The notes under the pieces are model-generated. The model did not search any database. It had not been told where the DNA came from and was given only the letters and a program-made list of their open reading frames with translations. Positions 7,378 through 15,397 of a stretch of DNA of 24,528 bases are shown in pieces. Origin of the DNA: JBCCQH01 sp039024435 (GTDB lineage: Bacteria > Bacteroidota > Bacteroidia > J057 > JADKCL01); NCBI GenBank assembly GCA_039024435.1, contig JBCCQH010000114.1:1-24528 (forward strand). Direction: 5' to 3'. The position numbers and the translations under genes were made by a program. The stretch's first letter is position 1, and each line of letters opens with the position of its first letter.

Positions 7378-8160
7378 TGTGCAAAGGGGTGTAATTGGTT
7401 TAATCTACTGACACAAATATTTGATCGCATGATAGAGATATTTAACGGTTAAACATTAGGTTGAATAATCGAGGTTTGTATTTTGTGCCTAAATCGTTGA
7501 AGGTAAGCGAAATGATTTTTCCACATTCTGGTACTTTGGAATTTCCCATGGGGGAATTTCCAATTTCCGCGCGGACCATTCGGAATGCGCAATCACCAAA
7601 ATTCAAACCGGGATCCTTCCCTTAGCTGCATTCAAATCGATCAATTTGAGCACCGCGCGGTGGAGGCTGATTTCCGATGGGCACGTTTGGCATGCGCAAC
7701 TTAACAATGGGAACAATTTTTCATGGTATGCCGGGGGTAAATGGCGACGCAGACCAATTGGCAATTGAGTGGAGCGTACATGGAAAATTGTTTGCTGCGG
7801 AAAGGATGGGAGGGACTTTGGTTGCGTCGGTCCGGTAGGCCGCGCAACGGAGCACCGCGAACTCCCGGAACAGCCTGGTCCGAACGCGTCGGGGGAGCGT
7901 CCGGAGCCGCCCTCTTCAAATAAAATGGGAGAATTTCCAATTCCTTGTTTTCCGATTTCCAATGCGCGCGTTCCTGAGGCGCAACCCAATACTCAAAGCA
8001 ATCGCCCGCAACCCCAATCCTTCCGGTAGCCGCGTGGAAGCACGCGCAGAAATTTCATTGGGGTCCAATCGGAGGCAAAACCGAAATAATTCGGCATGAA
8101 TTCCGAGGTATGCGCATGCGCGTGGCCCTCGCGGACAATCTTTTCTCAATCGGCGCTCAG
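7378..8160. other. Long intergenic region without a convincing gene
   Basis: This 783-bp stretch separates the leftward giant gene from miniature element C. It is AT-richer near the giant gene (7378-7530), as expected of a promoter region. Further on, the motif GGAATTTCC occurs twice within 35 bases around 7540-7562, and related GAATTTCCAATT(T)CC sequences recur near 7930-7965, next to ATGCGCGCG-type strings. An open frame on the minus strand (7603-7989) has unlikely composition (Pro, Ser, Arg and Cys rich) and no recognisable domain, so I do not call it. The repeated AATTTCCAATTTCC motif suggests dispersed non-coding repeats. Confidence 0.5.
7441..7453. promoter_or_regulatory. Perfect 13-base palindrome upstream of the giant leftward gene
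   Basis: TTTAAC-G-GTTAAA is a perfect 6-1-6 dyad 64-76 bases upstream of the ATG at 7377, in an AT-rich tract. The place and symmetry fit an operator for a dimeric regulator. No matching -33/-7 promoter could be fixed with confidence. Confidence 0.3.
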
Positions 8161-8312
8161 AGGCAGTTTAAAATTGGTTTGTGAAATTTGCGATCACAGA
8201 TTTTTTTGTCCATCGAAGCTCATTTTGGAGTCCATAGCCCAAGCTAGGGGCGAGAAAATAGCGGAAGAGGGGCAGAAAACGATGCCATCGCAAAATTAAA
8301 TTTAAACCGCTT
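8161..8312 (+). mobile_element. Miniature inverted-repeat element, copy C (complete, 152 bp)
   Basis: Complete copy flanked on both sides by CTCAG (8156-8160 and 8313-8317), a 5-bp direct repeat. The ends are AGGCAGTTTAAA and, on the other strand, AAGCGGTTTAAA: 10 of 12 positions match as terminal inverted repeats. The internal dyad is CCATAGC-CCAA-GCTAGGG. It is 8 bp shorter than copy B because ATCGCAGA is missing before the final AATTAAATTT. It lies 270 bp upstream of the first TIR gene and might separate or influence the two divergent transcription units. Confidence 0.82.
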
Positions 8313-8511
8313 CTCAGGGGGCTGTTTTTTACCGCGTGGGGTTGCTCCACGCCTTAAACGTCTTGAAGAAAGGAGGCGCTGGAAAGAAATTGTTGCCCGG
8401 GCCTTTCGATAAAACCCGATTGAAATCCCAACTTTGCATCCAAATCGGCAGCGTCTGTCTCCGAATCGTACAGACGACGCTTCGGCACTCGCAAAGCCCG
8501 CCGGGGCAAGT

Positions 8512-8543
8512 TTTGGCTACCGGCGCAACATTTTCTAACTTAA
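8512..8543 (+). promoter_or_regulatory. Putative Bacteroidota-type promoter of the TIR cluster
   Basis: TTTG at 8512-8515 is followed after 20 bases by TAACTTAA (8536-8543). The known Bacteroidota sigma-A pattern is TTTG or TTG, about 19-21 bases, then TAnnTTTG; the -33 box and the TAnnTT part match, the last two bases do not. Transcription would begin near 8550, about 30 bases ahead of the GTG at 8582. The rest of 8313-8581 shows nothing else that I can support. Confidence 0.45.
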
Positions 8544-8581
8544 TCAGCATCAAACAGGAAACAATTGTCTAACCCATTCCC

Positions 8582-10030
8582 GTGAATCAACCATTTCAGG
8601 CGCCATTGACGATCTACGTCCTCTGGCACCACATGTACAGTGAAGGGAGAATGATTGCCGAACGCATCTTCTCCACCTACAACCGCGACGCCCGGGATCC
8701 CTTGACCCGGCGGGCCGGAATTCCGGTCGTTTTTCGCACTGGCGGCAGCACCGACGGAGGCGTGGCGCCGCGACCCATCGCCTGGGAAGAATCGCAGCGC
8801 AACGCCATCGTCCTGCTGGTGGAAGACTACATGGTGATCGATCCCGTCTGGCAAGCCTACGCTCAAGCCCTCGATGCTGAAGCTCAGCGCAGTGGGGGCG
8901 GAGTTCGGCTGTTCCCGGTCGCGATCAACGGCAATGCCTTCAGCTTTCCCGTCGCGAGTACGAATTACATTCGCCTGTTCGAAAGCGATCAAAAATTTGC
9001 GTCGCCGAGTGTCCCTCCGCCCCCGACCGCTCCGCCGTCCCCACCCGCAGCGTCTGCTCCCTCGGTCACCGCGGCCCCGGCCGCCGAAGGGGGCGTTAAC
9101 ACCCAGGTCACCCTCCCCAATGGCACCACCGTTTCCATCCAGGTCAATATCAACATCCAAACTTCCCCCGAAGAGCAGGTAATGGACCTCGCCGTAGCAA
9201 CCGAAGCGGTGGAAATCGACGCGGAAAAATTTGCCTGGCGCTTGGAATTCCTCATCGGCAAGCTCACCCACGAGCTGTGCCGCTTCCTGTTTGATCTGGT
9301 GGGTGGGGGGGGAGTGGTGGGCGAATACCAGCGGGCCGCTCCGGTGCGCCTATTCATCAGCCACGCCAAAGCCGATGGCACCGATATCGCTGAGCGGATC
9401 CGCAACCATATCCACGCCGATACCTCGCTGAAATCGTTTTTTGATGCGAATGACATCGCCGCCGGCCACCGCTTTTCCGATGAACTCCACAATGCCATCG
9501 CCGAATCGGCCATCATCAGTGTGCAGACCGATAAGTACGCCACCCGCGAATGGTGCCTGTGGGAAGTCATCACCGCCAAGCGCCTGGACCGCCCGGTGGT
9601 CGTCCTCAACGCCGTGGCCGAGAATGAGCCGCGCAGTTTTCCCTACCTGGGCAATGTCCCCACTATGCGTTGGAAGCCGGAGCATCCCGACATGCACCGG
9701 CAGATCTCCCAAGCGATCACGCTGGCCCTCTTTGAAGTGCTCAACCACAAGTACCATCGGCTGTTTGAGGAAGAAATCGTGGGCCTCTACCAATTGTCGC
9801 CCGATACTACGGTGCTCGGCCACCCTCCGGAACTGTTTACCATTTTGCGCTTGCGCGAGATGGCAGAGCAGGCGCACAAGACTCCCGAGAACCGCTTGCT
9901 GGTGGTCTACCCCGATCCGCCCTTGGGCGACGAGGAAGTCCGTCTCCTGGAAGAACTCGCCCCGGCCCTGCGCTTTGTGACGCCTACGGTATGTTCCACG
10001 CTGTCTTTAGAAAATACCTCCCATGACTGA
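8582..10030 (+). CDS. TIR-domain protein with a second TIR-like N-terminal domain
   Basis: A 482-residue protein. An in-frame TAA at 8570-8572 leaves GTG at 8582 as the only start that keeps the first beta-strand (TIYVLWHH). Residues 1-140 look like a divergent TIR/SEFIR-type fold (TIYVLW, IPVVFRTG, NAIVLLVEDYMV). A Pro/Ala-rich linker follows, then a helical segment, then a clear TIR domain from L257: LFISHAKADG, FFDANDIAAGHRF, and REWCLWEVITAK, in which W324 plus four gives E328, the position of the catalytic glutamate in NAD-cleaving TIRs such as SARM1. The tail (NRLLVVYPDPPLGDEEVRLLEEL) is a further alpha/beta segment. Enzymatic NAD hydrolysis or cyclisation is therefore plausible but not shown. 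The next gene, a SLOG protein, begins inside this one (8-nt overlap), which points to a two-component TIR-SLOG module. Confidence 0.85.
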   Translation: MNQPFQAPLTIYVLWHHMYSEGRMIAERIFSTYNRDARDPLTRRAGIPVVFRTGGSTDGGVAPRPIAWEESQRNAIVLLVEDYMVIDPVWQAYAQALDAEAQRSGGGVRLFPVAINGNAFSFPVASTNYIRLFESDQKFASPSVPPPPTAPPSPPAASAPSVTAAPAAEGGVNTQVTLPNGTTVSIQVNINIQTSPEEQVMDLAVATEAVEIDAEKFAWRLEFLIGKLTHELCRFLFDLVGGGGVVGEYQRAAPVRLFISHAKADGTDIAERIRNHIHADTSLKSFFDANDIAAGHRFSDELHNAIAESAIISVQTDKYATREWCLWEVITAKRLDRPVVVLNAVAENEPRSFPYLGNVPTMRWKPEHPDMHRQISQAITLALFEVLNHKYHRLFEEEIVGLYQLSPDTTVLGHPPELFTILRLREMAEQAHKTPENRLLVVYPDPPLGDEEVRLLEELAPALRFVTPTVCSTLSLENTSHD

Positions 10031-10907
10031 TCCGCGCTTCCCCTTGCTGGCCATGCCCGTCGGCATCTCGATCTCCGAAAGCTCCGACATGGAGGAGTTG
10101 GGCTTTGGCGAACCCCACCTCCGCGATTTTCTGACTGAGGTAGCGCGCTACCTGTTGGCGGCGGGGGCTTCTCTGGCCTACGGCGGCGACCTGCGCTCCG
10201 GCGGTTACACCGAAACCCTCTTTTCCCTGGTCAACAATTACAAGATTCCCGGTGGGGGTACGACCCCGCGGATCCGGAGCTATCTGGCCTGGCCGATCCA
10301 TCTGCTGCTCGACGTCAAAGCCCGGGCGACCTTGCAGCGTTCCGCCGAAATCCACGCCTTGCCTGCGCCGGAGTTGCCGGACATTGACCCGCAGACCTTT
10401 TTGCCGCCGAAAGATACCGCCTCGAGTTATGTGTGGTGCCGCAGTCTGACCGCAATGCGGCGGCGATTGGCCCGGGACAATGCCGCGCAGGTCCTCATGG
10501 GAGGCCGCACGGCTGGCTACAAGGGCAAGTACCCCGGGCTCGTGGAAGAAGCCTACGAATGTATGCGGGCCGGCATCCCTGTATTTTTGATCGGCGCTTT
10601 TGGGGGTGCCACCCGCGACGTCATCCTCGCGCTCACCGGGCAGCATCCTGAATCGCTCACCGAAGCCGCTCAAACTGCCCATGCCAGTTACCGAGCGCTT
10701 TTGCCACACTACAATGCGCAAATCCCTGCCGACGAACCCCCCATCAACTACGACCAACTGGTGCAATTTTTTCGTGAGCGGGGAATCGCCGGGCTCAACA
10801 ACGGCCTCTCCGAAGCGGAAAACTTCCGGATGTTTACCTCGCCTCACTTAGTGGAAATTGTGTCCTTGTTGTTAAAGGGGTTGAAAAGGGGTTATGCAAA
10901 AAACTAA
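10023..10907 (+). CDS. SLOG-domain protein (likely nucleotide sensor)
   Basis: A 294-residue Rossmann-like protein that I place in the SLOG superfamily. Diagnostic segments are the N-terminal strand PVGISISES, then SLAYGGDLRSGGYTE (Y53-G54-G55-D56), and the second glycine-rich part VLMGGRTAGYKGKYPGLVEEA (G160-G161-R162) with IPVFLIGAFGGATRD. SLOG domains bind nucleotides or NAD-derived signals; in the Thoeris effector ThsA a SLOG domain binds the cyclic ADP-ribose isomer made by a TIR protein. Here SLOG stands alone, without a SIR2 domain, and its ATG overlaps the stop of the TIR gene (ATGACTGA), so the two are made together. I infer that it senses or handles the TIR product; a phosphoribohydrolase-like activity (as in LOG proteins) is an alternative. 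Confidence 0.75.
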   Translation: MTDPRFPLLAMPVGISISESSDMEELGFGEPHLRDFLTEVARYLLAAGASLAYGGDLRSGGYTETLFSLVNNYKIPGGGTTPRIRSYLAWPIHLLLDVKARATLQRSAEIHALPAPELPDIDPQTFLPPKDTASSYVWCRSLTAMRRRLARDNAAQVLMGGRTAGYKGKYPGLVEEAYECMRAGIPVFLIGAFGGATRDVILALTGQHPESLTEAAQTAHASYRALLPHYNAQIPADEPPINYDQLVQFFRERGIAGLNNGLSEAENFRMFTSPHLVEIVSLLLKGLKRGYAKN

Positions 10908-11110
10908 TTCCGGTTGTATCTTGTGCCTCCTAACGGAATGAAACGCGGATATCGACCTTGCTGGTGCTGATGTTTTTTATCTGATTGCGCTCCCGAATGA
11001 CCGCGCGGTTTTTTCTGCGGTACGCCAACTGCCGTCCCTACCTTCTCTGCGCTATCTTTCGGGCCACGACCAACCTTGTGAACCAACGTAAACTATTCAG
11101 CTTCAAAGAC
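10908..11110 (+). other. 203-bp gap within the TIR cluster
   Basis: The largest gap in the seven-gene cluster. It is open in the frame of the next gene back to 10985, but that extension (Arg- and Cys-rich) lacks the character of the HEAT region. TATCTTTC at 11053-11060 resembles the -7 box TAnnTTTG but has no TTG at the proper distance. A separate internal promoter is possible, not demonstrated. Confidence 0.35.
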
Positions 11111-13870
11111 ATGAAAAGTACCCTAACGGCCAGCCAAATCTTCGATCTGATGGTGGAGCAACCCGGTTCCGCCGAAGGCCGGGATGCGGCCCTCGCTGCC
11201 CTTGACCGCCTCGACGCCACCGAAGTCAAAATTCTCTCCGCCCGCATCGTGGAGGCCGCCCGACCCGAATCCTCCGACCACACCGCTTTTAAAGTCCCTT
11301 TTGTGCGGGGCTATCTCCTCGGCCAACTGGGGAAAATCGCCCGGGGAAATTCCGCCGCCGCTGATCTCATTCTCCGCCACATTGAGCCCGAACGGGAACC
11401 GGACCATTGGGTGCGGTACTGGGCCTTGAGCGGGGCGATTGCGCTGGGGAATGCACGCAGCAAGTCGGCCGCCGAGGCGGTCTTGCGGCGCCTGCAGAAC
11501 ACCGATTTCGGGCCGGACTACAAATCCTTGGTGTTGAGCATCGCTTACCTGCGCAGCCAAAATCTCCACCCAGCAAGGGAGGCCGATTTGCGTGCCGGCT
11601 GTGAGGCTTGGCTGGCGGCGGTGTCCGAAAACCCCGACGGTGGCTTGCGGGAGGCCGAGGGCCGCTGCCAGGATGTGCTGCGGTCGCTGGGGATTGTGGG
11701 GGTGCCGGGACTCACCGAAACGGTCACCCGGGTGCTGGCGAGTGGCCGGGGTGACGCCCGGACAAAGCTGCTGGCGGTGCAGGCGCTGGCGCGGATTCCG
11801 AAAGAACAACTTGCGGGACGGGGGAAAGCGGTGCGCGCCCTGATGGCGTTTGTCCAGGTGTCGGGGAATACCCGCACGCTGGCCGGAGTGCGCCGCGCCG
11901 CGGTGGAAGCCCTCGGTGAGCTGGGGCTGGCGGATGCGGAGCACGTCCTGGTCAAAGAGTTGCGGGCGGGATCGCTGGACATGATAAAAGCGGCGGCGCG
12001 GGCGCTGGCCCAGGTCATCGGCTTGGAAAAGGCGGTGACCCGCATCCTGGAAGCGAGTGCTGCTGACGACAATCCCTATACGCGTAACAATTACGCGATT
12101 GCCCTGCGCTGGATGGCGGAGGACAAGGATCAGGTCGCGGACCTGCTGTACCGATCCATCGCCACCGGCGGTCCCACTGGGGAAGAGGTCACCCGTAGCC
12201 TCATGACGGAAATGGGCGGGGCCGGGGCGGTACAAAAGCTCAGTACGCGCAAGAAAGCGGTCGACGAATTCAAGGAAATGTTGCTCGGGGAGCAGGACCG
12301 CTTTCAAAAACGATTTGACGAGACGATGGAGGAGGCCCGCAAAGGTTTCCGGATTGCGGTCACGATGGACATTGTGGTATTTGCCTTGGGCATCGTCATG
12401 CTGGTGGCCTTTATGGTGTACGCCCTCGTAACCGATACCGTAGACAATTTCGTCGGGGTGGGACTCGGTGGCCTGGGCACCCTCGGGGTGGTTTACGGCA
12501 CGCTGATCGCCAATCCGCGCAAAAAAGTATTTCGCTCGGTCAATACTTTGATGAATTTCAAGGTGATTTTCCTCGCTTACCTCCGGCAACTGCACCAGGC
12601 GGACCAGACCTTTACCCGGCACATTCTGGAAGACGAGCAGTTGACCACCGAGAAGTTGGAAGAATTTACCTCGATGATCGGCGAGATGTTGGAAGAAGCA
12701 GTGGAAAAGATGACCACGCTCAAGCAGCAAGAGCTCAAAGAAAAGGTATCCGACCAGGAAGCCGAATACAAGATGCGCTCCCTGGAGATGAAGGAACGCC
12801 TCGCCAAGCTGAAGCTGGGCGGCGGTGGGGAGGACGAAGCCGAGGACGAAGAGGAGGAAGCCCCGACCTACGCCCCGCCCGCGTCCCCGGAGTCCGCGCC
12901 GGACACCGAAGCCGTCGGTCTACTGGCCCCCAACCAATTCGTCGATGCGGCGGTCGCCCGAGTGTCTTCCCACTTACAAAACCCGGAAGAAGGCGATTCT
13001 CCCCGCGCGGGAAGTGTGGGAGCTGGGGGCGAGAATATCCGCGAAAGTGTACTGGCGATTCAGTCGCGATTGCTCACGCTTGGATACCTCCGGGAAAGGT
13101 CTGAAAACGAGTCGGTTGCCGCAATGGAAGCCGGAACGGTAGTGGAAGATTTACCCCATACTATTGCTGCCATTCGCGAATTTCAGAAGTATGTATTGGG
13201 CCATTCCCAGGGCGACGGCCGGGTGGATCCAAACGGAAATACCTTGCGTCGCCTGGAAGAGCGCAAGGAGTGGGTCGAAAAGTACTCTAAGTATCGAATA
13301 GCTTCTGAACCCATTGCCCCGGTGCTCAACCCGGATCAGTGGATCAGCCAGTTCGAATCAATTGTCGAAGGGAGCCGGGGTAGACCTCTCCGGGAATCAG
13401 AAAAAGCGCGGCCCGGAAAGCCAAACGATTTCTGTTGCTGGGACGCCGTGCAGGCGATGGTCTTCCAGAAGGTCCGCGGAATTCGCCACGCGGTGGTGGA
13501 TCGCATCGCGACCTACTACCAGCACCGCGGCGAAGGCTTTGCAATGGCCGAGCAAACAAAACTAGGAGCCAAATACATCGATTCAGAGTTGATGCAAGGC
13601 CGGCCCGTGATGGTCGGTGTCGACGACGGAAGGACGGCTTCCCACAATGCGGACAATACCACCGAACACTACGTAGTGATCGTGGGTAAACAAATTGTGG
13701 AAGGCAAGATCCAGTACCAGTTTTTCGATCCGGGTACCCGTCAAGGCCCCACCAAGGGCTACGCGGTCACCAATCAATTGGAGCTTAAATCTGATTTCCG
13801 ATTGGTCGGGAAGAAACCAGGCACAGCGAAGAGCTACCTCGTCGCTCAAGTAAGACAAAATCTAGCCTAA
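11111..13870 (+). CDS. HEAT-repeat membrane protein with peptidoglycan-binding-like and cysteine-peptidase-like domains
   Basis: A 919-residue multidomain protein. Start ATG at 11111 (MKSTLTASQIFDLMV) is preferred over an upstream in-frame ATG at 10985. Residues about 1-390 are HEAT-like helical repeats (repeated ARREAVEALGELG-type units). About 411-470 holds two membrane segments (IVVFALGIVMLVAFMVYALV and GVGLGGLGTLGVVYGTLIA). About 530-620 is a coiled coil followed by an acidic/Pro linker. About 642-720 resembles PG_binding_1 (LAIQSRLLTLGYL ... AIREFQ ... DGRVDPNGNTLRRL). The last ~150 residues look like a papain/C39-like cysteine peptidase: C775 or C776 in NDFCCWDAV, H853 in TTEHYVVIVG and D873 in FFDPGT. 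Whether the peptidase faces the cytosol or the periplasm depends on topology that I cannot settle. It sits between TIR genes, so a regulated protease effector is a reasonable inference. Confidence 0.78.
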   Translation: MKSTLTASQIFDLMVEQPGSAEGRDAALAALDRLDATEVKILSARIVEAARPESSDHTAFKVPFVRGYLLGQLGKIARGNSAAADLILRHIEPEREPDHWVRYWALSGAIALGNARSKSAAEAVLRRLQNTDFGPDYKSLVLSIAYLRSQNLHPAREADLRAGCEAWLAAVSENPDGGLREAEGRCQDVLRSLGIVGVPGLTETVTRVLASGRGDARTKLLAVQALARIPKEQLAGRGKAVRALMAFVQVSGNTRTLAGVRRAAVEALGELGLADAEHVLVKELRAGSLDMIKAAARALAQVIGLEKAVTRILEASAADDNPYTRNNYAIALRWMAEDKDQVADLLYRSIATGGPTGEEVTRSLMTEMGGAGAVQKLSTRKKAVDEFKEMLLGEQDRFQKRFDETMEEARKGFRIAVTMDIVVFALGIVMLVAFMVYALVTDTVDNFVGVGLGGLGTLGVVYGTLIANPRKKVFRSVNTLMNFKVIFLAYLRQLHQADQTFTRHILEDEQLTTEKLEEFTSMIGEMLEEAVEKMTTLKQQELKEKVSDQEAEYKMRSLEMKERLAKLKLGGGGEDEAEDEEEEAPTYAPPASPESAPDTEAVGLLAPNQFVDAAVARVSSHLQNPEEGDSPRAGSVGAGGENIRESVLAIQSRLLTLGYLRERSENESVAAMEAGTVVEDLPHTIAAIREFQKYVLGHSQGDGRVDPNGNTLRRLEERKEWVEKYSKYRIASEPIAPVLNPDQWISQFESIVEGSRGRPLRESEKARPGKPNDFCCWDAVQAMVFQKVRGIRHAVVDRIATYYQHRGEGFAMAEQTKLGAKYIDSELMQGRPVMVGVDDGRTASHNADNTTEHYVVIVGKQIVEGKIQYQFFDPGTRQGPTKGYAVTNQLELKSDFRLVGKKPGTAKSYLVAQVRQNLA

Positions 13871-13896
13871 GGGCCGATCAAGGAACGCCAATAACC

Positions 13897-15390
13897 ATGC
13901 AGTTCAAGCAAGACATATTCATCAGCTACACCCACCGGGACAATGTTACGTTCTCGGAGGAAGCCAGCGGATGGGTGTCCGATTTTCACAGTGTCGTCGA
14001 AAAATTCCTCAATCAGCTCATGCGGCGCAAACCGCGGATTTGGCGGGACGTGCGCACGATGAGCGGCAATACGCAATTGACCGAGGACATTCGGGAGACG
14101 ATCTTAAATACGGGGGTACTGGTCACGATCATGTCCCCCGCCTACATGACCTCGCCCTGGTGTGAGCTCGAGCGGGATACGTTTCTTTCCGAAGCGGAAA
14201 AGGCCCAGATGACCAATGTAAACAACCAGTTTCGGGTCTTCAAGGTCCTCAAAACCCCAGTGCCGCTGGAAGAGCAACCGGACAAACTGCGTGACATGCT
14301 TGGTTACGCTTTTTACAACCTCGACGAAGAATCGGGCCGGGCCCACGAGTTCAACCGGGTATTTGGCAAGAGTGCGGAGGAGCGCTTCCTGGCCAAAGCC
14401 TACGAAATTGCCACCGATATTGCCGAAATGCTGCATTCGCTGGACGATTTGAGCGGCGACCAGGCAGGTGAGCCCACCGTGGACAAGACGGTGTTCTTGT
14501 CGTTTCCCAGTTTTGACCTGCTGAGTTACCGGGATGTGCTCAAGCGCGAGTTGCAGTCCAAAGGTTGCCGGGTAGTCCCCAATACGCAGTTTCCCCTCAC
14601 CGCCGACGAATTCATACCCTGGTGCAAAGGCTTCCTGGAAGAATCGGACCTCGCCATCCACCTGACCGGAGCAAATTATGGCTTGGTACCCGAAGGCTCT
14701 ACGGTTTCGATCACCGAGATGCAAAACCGCCTGGCGGCCGAGGTGGCCCAGGAGCGCAACGGGGAAAATCCCCTGGAGCGCTTGTTGTGGATTCCCGCCA
14801 AACTCGAATTTAGAGAGGACCGCGCCCAGGAATTCATCGAGAATGTCAAGAAAGATCCCGTCCTGCAATTTGGAGCCGACATCATCGAGGACACCATGGA
14901 AGGCCTGAAAACGGTGGTCACGGAAAAACTCAAGCCCCCCCCGCCGGCTCCGGAAGAGGAGGAGGAAGCCAGTGGGCTCAAGCGGGTGTACCTGATCTGC
15001 GACCGCAGCGACCGCAAGGCGGCCAAGCCGCTGCGCGCTCACCTGATGAGCCAGGGCATCGAAGTAAAGATCCCGGTGTTCAAGGGCGAGGAAGCCGCGG
15101 TGCGCACTTCCCACGAAAATAAGCTGGTGGAAGCCGACGCCGTCATCATCTACTACGGCGACGTCCCCGAATTGTGGGTGGAAGCGCAGTTGAGCGAAAT
15201 CCGCAAGGCTCCAGGTTTGGGCCGCAAGCGCCCCTACGTCACCAAGCCGCTGGTACTTCTCACCGGCGAAGAAACCGACGAAAAAGAAGATTTCATGACC
15301 CTCGAAGCTGAGGTCATGGAAGCCTACGCCGAAGAAATCCCTGTCGCTGACCTGGAATCATTTATCAATGCCATCAAGCAATCTGACTGA
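13897..15390 (+). CDS. Triple TIR-domain protein
   Basis: A 497-residue protein made of three TIR-like domains. TIR1 (about 4-150) is canonical: DIFISYTHRDN, RIWRDVRTMSGNTQ, and SPWCELERD with W88 and E92 at the W+4 position of the catalytic glutamate. TIR2 (about 197-335) begins KTVFLSFPSFD and has VPEGSTVSITEMQNRLA, a diverged form with a possible Glu. TIR3 (about 362-490) begins KRVYLICDRSDRKAA and has ELWVEAQLSEI, where the W+4 position is Gln, so it is probably inactive or structural. A Pro- and Glu-rich linker joins TIR2 and TIR3. The start lies 26 bp after the peptidase gene and the stop 7 bp before the STAND gene. TIR1 may consume NAD or make a signal; TIR2 and TIR3 may mediate assembly with the other TIR protein (inference). 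Confidence 0.85.
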   Translation: MQFKQDIFISYTHRDNVTFSEEASGWVSDFHSVVEKFLNQLMRRKPRIWRDVRTMSGNTQLTEDIRETILNTGVLVTIMSPAYMTSPWCELERDTFLSEAEKAQMTNVNNQFRVFKVLKTPVPLEEQPDKLRDMLGYAFYNLDEESGRAHEFNRVFGKSAEERFLAKAYEIATDIAEMLHSLDDLSGDQAGEPTVDKTVFLSFPSFDLLSYRDVLKRELQSKGCRVVPNTQFPLTADEFIPWCKGFLEESDLAIHLTGANYGLVPEGSTVSITEMQNRLAAEVAQERNGENPLERLLWIPAKLEFREDRAQEFIENVKKDPVLQFGADIIEDTMEGLKTVVTEKLKPPPPAPEEEEEASGLKRVYLICDRSDRKAAKPLRAHLMSQGIEVKIPVFKGEEAAVRTSHENKLVEADAVIIYYGDVPELWVEAQLSEIRKAPGLGRKRPYVTKPLVLLTGEETDEKEDFMTLEAEVMEAYAEEIPVADLESFINAIKQSD

Positions 15391-15397
15391 ATAATCC

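Noticed and set aside
7603..7989. Minus-strand open frame of 128 codons in the long intergenic region
   Set aside because: No domain, unlikely amino-acid composition and overlap with repeated motifs; treated as non-coding.
8582..10907. Canonical Thoeris system
   Set aside because: The SLOG protein has no SIR2 domain and the gene set is much larger, so it is related in logic only.
11123..12730. Long antisense open frame opposite the HEAT/peptidase gene, and similar ones opposite the other large plus-strand genes (14104-15114, 15374-16360, 16361-17893)
   Set aside because: They mirror real genes in GC-rich DNA, contain Arg/Pro/Gly-rich sequence without domains, and the plus-strand frames have clear motifs.
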